Part shown: positions 45,585 to 56,445 of the stretch, piece after piece
How the letters are laid out: each line of letters begins with the position of its first letter
Position numbering within the stretch: position 1 is the first letter of the stretch
NCBI GenBank assembly: GCA_019279435.1
Contig: JAAALK010000285.1
Coordinates: 26,134,371-26,198,370 of the forward strand
Origin: Zizania palustris
Taxonomy: Eukaryota; Streptophyta; Magnoliopsida; Poales; Poaceae
DNA: 64,000 nucleotides
Direction of reading: 5' to 3'
The notes under the pieces: model-generated
Told to the model about the DNA's origin: nothing
What the model saw: only the letters and a program-made list of their open reading frames with translations
Databases searched by the model: none
Program-made: the position numbers and the translations under genes

Positions 45585-48500
45585 TTATGTGAAGTATCGC
45601 TTTAGGTGCTCCGCATGCCAAGTATGTGCTAACTATTCACCTTCTAAATTAGCTAACTTAAAAGAGCCAGGGCGTCCTGAACGAACAATTAGGTATGGAC
45701 CTTCCCATTTATTTCCTAACTTCCCTGGCGCTATAATGCTTCGTAGAACAAGATAACCCGGTCTTAGTTCATTGAGCTTAACCTTCGGGTCAAACCAAGC
45801 CTTCGTCTGCTGATGATACTTTGATAAATTTGCCACAGCTCGAAGTCTTGTTTCTTCTGATAAATCTAGCGAAGCTTGTCTTTCTTCTTCAATCTCCGGT
45901 TCGGTGCTGCGAAACGATCCTCCTTTGAGCTCCGTTGGAGTCATAGCTTCATCTCCAAATAGTAGTCTGAATGGAGTAAAACCTGTGGACCTTGTTTGCG
46001 TAGTCCGAATGGACCACAAAATCTTCGGAAGCTCTTCGGTCCACAGTCCTTTTGCTAGTCCTACTATCCTTCGATTTAGCCCTGACAAAATATTTCCATT
46101 GGCTCTTTCTACGGCTCCATTAGACTGAGGATGCCTTACTGCAGCAAAACATAACTGAATGCCTAGATCTTCGCAAAACTTCATGAAAGGTTCTGCATCG
46201 AACTGTGTTCCATTATCAACTGTGAGTTGTCTAGGCACTCCGAACCGGCAAATAATATTCTTCCAAAAGAATTTCTGTACATTGTTCGAAGTGATAGCTA
46301 TTAAGGGTTCTGCTTCTACCCACTTAGAAAATATTCAATAGCTACCACTGTGAACTTCAGATTTCCCTTGGCTACTGGAAAGGGACCAATTAAATCCATA
46401 CCCCATATGGTCATAGGCCATACCGGAGCAATGACTTGAAGAGCTGTTGGTGGGCGATGACTTCGTCGACCCATCCACTGACATCCTTGACAAGTGCGGA
46501 CTAAGCTCTCCGCATCAGCTGTTATTGTAGGCCAATAAAGCCCCCGGCGAAGTGTTTTTCCTGCCAAAGCTCGAGGGGCTAAATGGCTACCGCGAAGGCC
46601 TTCATGAATTTCTCGAAGAATTTCTTGACCTTCGGCTTGAGATATACATCGCAGTAGAGGGGAACATACTCCGGCCTTATATAAAATACCGTTGATTATT
46701 TGATAATTTCTAGCCCTAAGCTTCAATCTTGAAAGCTGGGGCTCTTCAGGCAAATTTGTTCCTCCCTGTAAAAGTTCCATGATTGAATTTTTCCAATCTG
46801 CACTAGGAATGCAAAGAATCTCTGAAGAGGGAATTTGTGGCACTGAAGGTATACTTAGCTCCTCATAGAAAGCTTCTTCTGGTACATCCACAGCTCCGGC
46901 TGCAGCTTTTGCTAAGATGTCCGCTTGCACATTTTCTGCTCTTGGTATACTCCGAATGGAAATACCCTTGAAGTGTGCTTCGATCTTACGAATTTCTTCT
47001 AAGTACTTTGCAAGCTGTGGATGCCGAACCTGAAAACTTTTATCTACGTGCCCTGCTACTATCTGAGAATCTGTCTTTATAACAACTCTTGTAGCCCCTA
47101 GAGCACGTGCTTTTCGGAGTCCTAGTAAAATCCCTTCATACTCCGCTATATTATTGGTGGACTTAAAGTTGAGTCTTGCGGAGTACATTGCTCTTTGCCC
47201 TGAAGGCAAAATTAATACCGCTCCAATGCCTGCTCCAGATGCTTGGAAAGCCCCATCGGAATAAACAGTCCAAACTCCGTCACTTGACTTCTCCGGAAGC
47301 AAAGTTGTAGGTGGAGTCCATTCTGCTACAAAATCTGCTAAGACTTGCGATTTGATTGCTGTCCTTGCCAGAAAAGATATGCCGAAGGGTGCTAGCTCAA
47401 CTGCCCACTTCCCAATTCTTCCAGTGGAATCCTTACTTCGAAGCATATCTCCCAAAGGATACGAAGTTGGTACAATTACATTGTGTGCCAAAAAATAATG
47501 TCTTAATTTCCTCGAAGCCATTATCAGAGCATAAACGAACTTCTCGAGTTCGGAGTATCTTGTCTTCGCTCTCGATAATGCTTCGGATACAAAATAAACA
47601 GGATTTTGGACCAACTTCCCATTGAAATATATTTCTCTGACAAGGACTGCACTGACAGCAGAACCTGTAGCTGCAAGGTAAAGGAGTAGGGTTTCGTCCG
47701 CAGTAGGCACCGTGAGTGTAGCAAGATTACTGAGATACTCTTTAATATCTTCGAAGCTTTTTTGACACTCCGGTGTCCATGCAAAATCTTCGGACCCTTT
47801 CAATGCTTTAAATATAGGCAAGCTTCTCTCCGCAGACCTTGATAAAAACCTGCTAAGTGCTGCCAGACGCCCAGTCAGCTTTTGCACTTGCTTTAAATTT
47901 TCCAGAGGAGCCATCTTTTGTAGCGCAGTTATTTGAGTAGGGCTAGCTTCAATCCCCCTGCCTGAAACTAAATACCCTAACAACTTTCCAGCCTTAGCTC
48001 CGAAGATACATTTTTCGGGGTTAAGACGGATCCCACATGCCCGAAGGCTATTGAATGTTTCTGCTAAGTCTAGGCTATGTTGGTGCTTTAAAGCACTCTT
48101 TATTACAATATCATCCATATAGGCCTCCACATTGCGACCTAATTGATGACCTAGAGCCTTAGCAACTAACCTCGAAAAAGTAGCCCCGGCATTTCTTAAG
48201 CCAAAAGGCATTCTTACATAACAAAAGACTCCCGAAGGAGTTACGAAGCTTGTATTGATCTCATCTTCGCGCTTCAACCATATTTGATGATAACCAGAAT
48301 ACGCGTCAAGGAAGCTTAATAACTCCGAACCTACAGTGGAGTCGACCAATTGATCAATTCGGGGCATGGGGTAGGGGTCACGAGGGCATGCTTTATTCAA
48401 GGATGTGAAATCAATGCACATGCGCCACTTTCCGGAAGATTTCTTTTTGACGAAGACTGGGTTGGCTAACCATTCTGTATGAGCCACTTCTCTAATAATC

Positions 48501-50977
48501 CCAGCCTTCAACAGTTTTTCAACTTCGTCTTTTGCCATAACAGCTCTTTCTGCAGACATTTTTCGGAGTCCTTGCCGAACAGGCTGGGCCTTCGGGTTTA
48601 CAAGCAAACTATGTTCAATGATATCCCGATTGACTCCGGTGATATCTTCGTCAGACCAAGCGAAGACATCTAAATTCTCTTCCACCACCTTTTCCAAAGA
48701 GGCTGCAACTTCTGGAGGTAAATCTTTACCAAATTGAAATGTGTATTCTTTACCATCTTTAACAATAACCTTCGCTGCAATCTCTCCTTCAGGACTTGGT
48801 CTCGGGAAGGATTTCTTTGAAGCTTCGGAAGGGGCTGAAAAATTTTCTTGATTGTCTTGCACATTGTTTACTTGTCTTGGATCAAGAGGGGGGCCATGAC
48901 CATATTCCGCTCTCCGGGCGATAGCTTGATCTCCGAAGACAGTAAGGACCCCTGCTTGTGTGGGCATCTTCATGCATAAATAATTGTGATGCGCCACAGC
49001 TCCGAACTGGTTTAGCATGCCTCTTCCGAAGATGACGTTGTAAGCATACAAGGCATCTACAACATCGAAGACTACTTCCTCAGTTTGGGCCAACAAACCT
49101 TCTCCGAAGGTAACTTCCAGGCCTATTTGGCTGAGTGCATCAAGCGGAGGTCCTGCAAAGCCTTGCAAAGGACGAGCCGCTGGAAGGAGATGCTTTCTGG
49201 AGATGCACAATTGATCGAAGGCTTGAACAAAAATGATGTCTGCCGAACTACCTCCGTCAATCAATACCCTTCGAACTTCAGTGCCCGCAATATCAGCAGT
49301 AATAACAAGTGGGTCTGCATGCGGAAATTTAATGCCAGCTGCATCCTCCGCGGAAAAGGATATCGGTACATGAGACCACTCTGGCATAGCAGCTGCAGAC
49401 GATGAAGTCCCAATGTGGCCCACTTCTCTGACGTAGTCTCTTCGCTGTCTTTTTGACATGCTTCCGAGGGTAGCTCCTCCGGAGATGGGGAGGACTACTC
49501 TTTTCCCTCGGTCTTGCCCTTCCTCTTGCTTCAGAGGTGGCATAACATTGGCCACTGGAGGATGTCTTGCGGCTTCGAAGTTTTCTATCTGCGCCACAGC
49601 CTAGACCGGCTCCGGGCGCACTGCAGCTGGGACTCGGTCGGTAGTACCTCGACCCGAAGTTCTTTCTAAATATTCTCCTCTTAGAGTGAGTATAGCCTTG
49701 CAAGTATCAGTTGTGTGGCTTCGATTTTCACCATGAATGCAGCAAAAAAGGGTCTGGCCTTTGCCAGCCGTTTTCCCTGGTGGCCTCCAGCCGCTGACCT
49801 TGTTCCCCGAAGGCTGAGGAGCTCTCTGTGTGAACTTTTGCGGGGGTGCAATGTTCAAGACTTCAGAACGAGGGTGCTTTTGCCGCCTTCTCCGATCATG
49901 TTGAACTTCGAAGACTGGTTCTTGCGGCTGTGCCGAAGATTTTACTTCTACTTTTACTTCTTGCAATATGGATGAAGTAGCTGCAGTTCTTCGAAGCCAA
50001 CCTTCTTCCGACCTCGCATACTCCTCGAAGTATGACATCAGCTGAGAAACCGAGGATATGCTTTTCCGATGGAGCTTATCTAGGAGGCCTTGATGAGTGA
50101 CACCTTCCCGAGCTGCATCAACTACCGAAGATGCAGACAACCCTCGGATCTGCGACTTCGTATGAGCGAAGCGCTTGAAATATTGCCTCAATGTCTCTCC
50201 AGGGAGTTGCTTCACCTGGAAAAGGCTTCCCGTTGACATTGGAGGCACGAAGGTGCCTTGAAAATTGCTTACAAACTTCTTCTTCAGCTGTCCCCATGAA
50301 TTAATTGATCCTGGCTTTAAAGACCAGAACCACCTTGATGCCACTCCTTGAAGAGCTAAGGGGAAGCACTTTGCCATGGTGTCTCGAACCCCTCCACTAG
50401 CTTCAATTGCTAGGGCATAAGAACGGAAAAACTCTCCGAGATCTTCATATCCAGCATACTTACAGAGCTTCGAAGTCTTAAACTTCGGATCAAAGCGAAC
50501 TTTCTGCAGCTCAGGATGCAGCGGAGATTCATTATAGAAGGAGGCATTCTCCGGGGCTTCGGGATAAACGGGTTCATCATCTTCGGGCACTTCTGGAATG
50601 ATTGGGACGGCTTGAGAGCGAAGCCTGTTCGCGGCTTCTTGCCGCCATCTTGCTACTTCAGCTTGGAGGCTTGCCATTTGAGTGGCCATATCTCCAAGAT
50701 TGTCTTCATCTCCTCCGGAAGGGTCTTCCGGGTCTTGAGAACCAAGGGGATCAGTTTGAAGTGGGATTGAAGGTGGAAGAGGGACTCCGGGTGGTCGAAG
50801 TATAGAAGGGGTTGGCAGAGGAACTCCGTATGTTCGAGGGATGGAAACTCCTTCCGGAGTTTGAGGTGGAGGGAATGTCGAAGGCCCTCCGACCTCAACC
50901 GTGTCGGATGGTGCCTCTCCGGAGATCCGAGAGGACCTCCGAACAGGGTTACGAGGTGCGCTCCGCTTAGGAGGCAT
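45585..50977 (-). pseudogene. gag-pol: Gag-pol polyprotein of element D
   Basis: About 1798 codons from MPPKRSAPRNP (ATG at 50975-50977). Gag core at about residues 215-330 (KKKFVSNFQGTFVPPMST); knuckle-like CCIHGENRSHTTDTC near 411; protease LIDGGSSADI near 572; RT with YMDD near 954; second RNase H (VYSDGAFQASG) near 1240; integrase with zinc region near 1485, catalytic MDLIG, DNGTQF and GAVERANG at about 1525, 1585 and 1620; KWEGPYLIV near 1762. Lesions: TAG at 49598-49600 (Gln in B) between gag and protease, a 1-base deletion near 46330 within integrase, and TAG near 45633. All visible catalytic residues are intact. Confidence 0.9.
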
Positions 50978-51019
50978 GATGAAAGAAATTGGTAGAGAAC
51001 GAAGTTTCTCGGACTAAGT

Positions 51020-51037
51020 TCCCCACGGACGGCGCCA
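51020..51037 (-). promoter_or_regulatory. Primer binding site of element D
   Basis: TGGCGCCGTCCGTGGGGA on the minus strand, two bases from the 5' LTR, identical to B. Confidence 0.8.
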
Positions 51038-51039
51038 AC

Positions 51040-51509
51040 TGTTGGCGTAAAAGATTACGCTAATAGGTTTCTGTAGAATAGAAACTAACAAACGAAGTGT
51101 TTGCGAAGTGAACTGTTCTAAGCCTCCGAAAGGATAACAACTTAGAATAGCTCGAAAGTGTGTATTGAATAACTTGTATTCGGTCCTTATTACAGAGTGA
51201 AATTGGGGGTATTTATAAGCCCAAAAATTAAGGAAAAGACCTATTTACCCCTCTATTACAACCGACATAGTGGAAACTATTCGGTACCCTTGATAGGGCT
51301 AAAATGGTAAAAGACTAATCTAATAAGAAAAAAGATAAGTCTTCCATCTTAGCTGGCAGGAAAGATCTCAAAGAGCCTTAGTTCGAAGATATACTCCGAA
51401 CTTGACTTAGGACATCTTCGAAGATGGACGTCTAGAAACCTTCGAATCTATTATCTGCCTTTGTGCTGTTACGGCAATAACCCTGAGGATGGGATATTTT
51501 CCCCCAACA
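51040..51509 (-). repeat. 5' LTR of element D (470 bp)
   Basis: Same ends as the 3' LTR. A 25-bp stretch present at about 40560-40584 is absent after ATACTCCGAAC; the deletion lies between short CGAAC repeats. Minus-strand TATA box at 51210-51217. Confidence 0.93.
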
Positions 51510-51514
51510 GGTTA

Positions 51515-54500
51515 AGTAATGAAGCAGGAGCTAATTGGATATTGCCAAACTTCTGACACGCTTCACATCCTCTATAGTACTTGAAGCAATCCTTAGTCAT
51601 AGTCGGCCACTAAAAACCTGCTCTTTTGCCCATCCAACTCATTTTCTAGGCCGACTGATGGCTGCCACATAATGTCCTTCATGGACTTCTCCCATAGCCA
51701 CCTAAGATCGTTCATTGTCTAAACACTTCAACAATACTACATCAATAGTTCGGCGATATACTGTATTATCTAGCAATACAAACCTAAACGCATGTCGTCG
51801 AACTTTTCGATCAACCCTTTGGCTAGGGTCTCTCAAATATTAGACGATTGGAGTTCTCCAATCACTCTTGTGGATCTCTGAGGGTTTTGCTAGCTCGCTC
51901 CCTGAAAAAATTCCTCAGATATTGATTTCGGAGTCCCCCCGAGCCCTTCTGACTTCTGCCGAAGCCTGGCTGGACTAGTTGCGTGGAGCACATCAGGCCG
52001 AAGCCCCCTGCCATAGGGTCCAGGCTCCGGGAAGCCCTCATCATCCCGAGGACTTTGGCTCACGGTTTCTGGTGTGTCAGACCCTTCGGTGGGCGGAGTA
52101 CTCCGGGACCTCGGTGCTCGGTAGTCTCCGTCAGCCGGAGGGGTCCGACCCGAAGGGTGCGCCTGTCCGAAGTCACTGGCTTTGGTAGTGAGACCAAACA
52201 TCAGCTTCTCCCATATAGAAAATTTTCCTCTCTTGACTCGGTAACTAGATGCTTGCTGAGCCAAATCATTTTCAACTGAATTGGCCTCTCTTTACACATG
52301 AGAAATTTTGAAGTCATCAAAAGTAGTAACTATGTCTAGGCACTTATCCAAGTAGTTGTTAAGCAAGCCGTTAAAACATTGAGCACTCTTAGCCACTTGT
52401 TGTACTACTAACAAAGAATCACCATATGCATGAACATGTTTAACACCCATGGATTCTAACAATTCAAGCCCTAGCAGTAAAGCCTTGTATTCAGCTTGGT
52501 TGTTGGTAGAGTGAAATTCTAAAAGAGTCGAGGTTTCAAAGCGCGCTCCGCTAGGTGATATGAGAACCACTCCAATACCTTGGCCATTTTTGCAAGCTGA
52601 ACCATCAAAGTAAAGTTTCCACAACATTACCTCAATCAAAGCAACATTGTCGCTCCAACTGATGTCTATGTGGTGATCAACTATAAAGTTGGCTACGATC
52701 TGGCCTTTCATAGCTCTTAGGGGTTCATAAACAAAATCATATTCAATCAAAGCGTAAGCCCACTTTTCGATTCTTCCACTTAGAATCGGCTTTTGCAACA
52801 TGTGTTTTATAACATCAGTTTGGCAAACAACAACACACGTATTAGGGAGAAGATAGTGGCACAACTTGGTACACGCGTAGTAAAGTGATAAACACAAACA
52901 TTCCACAAACGCGTACCTGATCTCGGCGTCCAGCAGGCGGCGTCTCAGGAATGTATGATGTACTCTTTTCCTTCTAACTCCTGGGTTAGCATGGCCCCGA
53001 TCATGCTATCTTCGGCAGCGATGTACAGCCAAAACGGAATCCTGGCTTTCGGTGCTCTCACCACGGGCGGTGATGACAAGCACTCCTTGATTTTCTCAAA
53101 GGCGCTTTGCTGGCTTGCCCCCCAAGTGAACTCGCCCTCGTTCTTTAGCCGGAGTATGGGGACAAAGGCATCAATCTTGCTAGACAAGTTAGATATAAAG
53201 CGATGCAAATAATTTATTTTGCCTAGCAACTTTTGCACATCTTTTTTGCATGTCGGCGCTGTAACATTTCTAATTTTCTCAAGCCTCTTAGGATCAATCT
53301 CTATGCTTCTTTCATGAATCATGAAACCTAAGAACTTACCCACCGACATGCCAAAAGAACATTTGAGTGGGTTCATATTTAGGACATACTGTCGCATCCT
53401 ATCAAAAGCAACATTCAAATCGGCTAAATGGTTTCTCATAGCGTCCGATTTGACTACAACATCATCAATGTAAACTTCTAACATAACTCCTAGTAAGTCA
53501 TGAAAGATTAAGTTCATAGCACGCTGATATGTGGTGCCAGCATTCTTCAAACCAAAAGTCACAACGACCCACTTGAATAAACCGACCAAACAGGGCATCG
53601 AAAGGCTATCTTGTACACATCCTCTTCGGCCATAAAGATTTGATTATAACCAGCATTGCCATCAAGAAAGCTTAGTACCTTGTGTCCTAAAGCATCGTTG
53701 ATTAGCATGTCGGCTATCAGCATCGGATATTCATCCTTCGGAGTGGCCTTATTCAGATCCCTGAAATCAATACATACTCGTATCTTGCTACTCACTTTCT
53801 TCTCTATAGGCACAATGTTAGCGACCCATTCTGCGTACCTGCATGGCCTAATAAATTCAGCTTTGAGCAGTCACTCTACTTCTTATTTAACTCGGTCATA
53901 GACAACCAAATTAAAGCGATGAGGAGGTTGTTTATAGGGCCTAAATCCGGACTTGATGGGTAGCCAATGCTCCACGAGCTCACGGCTTAGTCCCGGCATC
54001 TCGCTATACTCCCATGTGAAACAATCGACATGCGACCAAAGCAACTTTATTACTTCGGTCTTTTCATCAGGTTGTAAATGTTGGTTTACAAAAGTCGGCC
54101 TTGGGATGCTACAATCACCTATGTCAACTTATTCTAAGGGATCGGCCGACGCAAAACCTTGTCCTAATTTCTCTACTTCGCTAAAGTCCTCGATGGCCTC
54201 AGCAATACCATCTTTAGTAGACCACTACTACTCTACACGAGACTTTAGCTAATCCAGATTACTCTTGCTAGACATGACTACTAATATAAAAACAGCTATG
54301 CTACAACAACAGGCTTTACAGACACTGGTACAAAACGTCCTCCGGACACGCTAACAAAATCGTAATCCGAAAGATCCCTACCTAACAGACACTCTACCTT
54401 GTTGTGAACGGCGTCAACTAACACATCAGATAATGCCACATGGGCCGAAGTGTCTGTGGGTATGACTTCTACTTCATCACTGTCCCACTGAATTAGGCAC

Positions 54501-54567
54501 TGGTGTAGAGTAGAAGGAATGCAGCAATTTGCGTGAATCCAGTCGCGCACCAGCAGCACGCTGTAGT
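51515..54567 (-). pseudogene. Element E pol middle part: protease end, RT, dual RNase H, integrase start
   Basis: Minus strand from right to left: protease tail (SVLLVRDWIHANC, then QWDSDEVEVIPTDTS), RT with DFRDLNKATPKDEYPM, LSFLDGNAGYNQIFMAEED, YIDDVVVKS and FGMSVGKFLGFM; first RNase H; second RNase H (LYFDGSACKNGQGIGVV, TNNQAEYKALLLGLE, AYGDSLLVV); a long Ser/Pro-rich linker at about 51890-52264; and the integrase zinc region (YYRGCEACQKFGNIQ). There is a frame change near 53590 in RT and stops near 52292 and 51890. The YIDD pair is kept. The second RNase H makes E a Tat-clade member. Confidence 0.82.
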
Positions 54568-54725
54568 TGATGAGGACATCAGTACATCTACACCAGCAGC
54601 ACCTTCTTCGGCGCCATATCCTTCTGGGACAATCACGAGGGCCCATGCAAGAGAGCTGAACTTCGTCATACTACTAAAGAATGAAGGCCCAGAAGAATAG
54701 ACACGGGCCTACCTAGAGTCGGCTT
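54568..54725 (+). repeat. Truncated 5' LTR of element F
   Basis: Matches 59940-60095 with few differences, then diverges after GGCTTCCCT. The part with TATTTAAATAG and everything after it in the 3' LTR is missing here, so this LTR has no promoter. Confidence 0.85.
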
Positions 54726-54788
54726 CCCTCCTGGTCGTGCACCCCTTCCTTCCTTGCCTTGTGTGTCATTTGGAAAGTTACAAAAAAA

Positions 54789-55020
54789 TATAGGTTGCCT
54801 CATTCTAATCAGCCTCATTTGAGAAAGTTTTGGTCGCCTACCATACAAAGGGCAGTCAATTATTGCTGGTTGCCTAATATTGATCACCCTCGTTTGAGAA
54901 AGTTTTGGTCGCCTACCATACAAAGGGCAGGTTGCCTCATTCTGATCAATCTCATTTGACAAAGTATTGGTCGCCTACCATACAAAGGGCCGTCAATTAT
55001 TGCTGGTTGCCTAATTTTGT
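54789..55020. repeat. Dimeric tandem repeat in the F leader
   Basis: Alternating units of about 75 and 62 bp built on GGTTGCCT...GAGAAAGTTTTGGTCGCC and TACCATACAAAGGGC; about 1.7 dimers of 137 bp. 54716-54775 and 55062-55140 are related C-rich segments on either side. The stretch 55020-55428 otherwise holds no gene or clear primer site. Confidence 0.8.
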
Positions 55021-55428
55021 TTGCAAGTTTCTCCGGATAAAAAAAAGAAAAACAGCAAGGAGGCGACCCCCCTGGCCGTGCGCCCTCCCCCCTTCCATCC
55101 CTGCTCACGACTTTTGTTCCCCTATTCGTGTGCCACTTTTTGCACTTTGTTTGCAGCAGCTTTGGTTACGTATTTGGCACTATAATTCAACCTTACATTA
55201 TTGTTTGATTGTGCTAATCCTTGTTTTGAGTGCAGCCTACCTAGAACTCCACATAGTTCTACAATGAGCAGATTTTGTTTCTCCAGGCAATCGCTGCTCC
55301 AATCTTTCGCCGGTTCCACCTGTTGGTTGCAGGTCACCCCTGTGTGCTTGGTAAGAACGGATAAGAATTTGATAACAGCACGTCTGTGAGCGACTGATCC
55401 ACATCCTTGTTGTCGTAGGCTTTGCTTT

Positions 55429-56445
55429 GTGTTTGCGCTAACTACGACAAGCGACGACGAACTGAAGGATGCACAGCTGCTAGACGTGCGGGCACAGGTT
55501 GATGGCCTTGCTACGGACATGACAACGATGCATGAGCGGTTTGATTCTACGATCACTTCGTCGACCAAGAGTTTCGACCAGATAGACCTCGCTCAGATGG
55601 CCATGGTGACTACGCTCGACACCATCATGTCACGACTCGATACGCTGATTACGTCGCTCACCGAATTGCAAAAGGATTATGGCGGTGATACGAAGCAGGA
55701 CGATGGACCTCGCCACGGTCGTGCACGTCGCGTGGTACGTCACCCACCTCATGATTCATTTGCTAAGATTAAATTTAAAATTCCACCTTTTAATGGCAAA
55801 TATGATCCTGCTGCTTATCCTGATTGGGAACTAGAGGTCGACCAGAAATTTTCATGACATGATATTCCTGCTCATTCTCAAGTGAAAGCTGCTATTAGTG
55901 AATTTACTGATTTTGCTTTAATATGGCGGCATGAATATAAGCTAACACATCCCACTGCCACGCTCATCACTTGGACTCAATTAAAAGCTGCTATGCGACA
56001 CAGATTTGTTCCTTCATATTTTGCACGAGATTTGCTAAAGAAAATGTAGAGTTTTCGACAAGGACATCAATCTATCGAGGACTACCATCAAGAGCTACAA
56101 AAAGGTATGATTCGTTGTGGTTTGTTTGAGACAAATGAAGTTGTGATGGCCCATTTTCATGGTGGTTTGAACAGAGAAATTCAGGACATCCTTGATTATA
56201 AGGAATATTCTGATATGGCCACATTGTTTGCAAATGCTTGCAAAGCTGAACGTGAAGTGAAGGGACGCCGCTCGAAGACATATCCTAACTCTTTTGCAAG
56301 TAGAGGCGCATCAATCAGTTCAGCGCCTACTCCGCCTACACCATCCATGATCAGCACTCCATCGCACGAAATGACGGCCAAGCCTAACGCATCCTCGTCC
56401 CCAGGCACTGCTCCTTCCACAGGACGTACACGGGATATTCGGTGA
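55429..56445 (+). pseudogene. gag: Gag of element F
   Basis: No clear start ATG; the frame opens near 55429. A coiled segment (QVDGLATDMTTMHERFDS) leads to a gag core with FKIPPFNGKYDPAAYPDWE, FALIWRHEYKL, RHRFVPSYFARDLLKKM, FRQGHQSIEDYHQELQ and MAHFHGGLNREIQDIL. This is the Ty3/gypsy gag pattern of chromoviruses. Stops at about 55855, 56048 and 56443 break it. A knuckle-like RCHRLGHVSWDCPNK spans the last stop. Confidence 0.82.

Larger units (their letters stand above)
40197..51509 (-). mobile_element. Complete Tat-type gypsy element D (11.3 kb)
   Basis: LTRs 40197-40691 (495 bp) and 51040-51509 (470 bp, with a 25-bp deletion) are flanked by GGTTA at 40192-40196 and 51510-51514. Same layout as B. 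By eye the LTRs differ at 9 of 470 aligned sites. It is inserted into the integrase of E in the same orientation. Confidence 0.95.

Noticed and set aside
55122..55568. Minus-strand gene in the F leader
   Set aside because: Low-complexity frame across the gag start on the other strand; no domain and no conserved partner.
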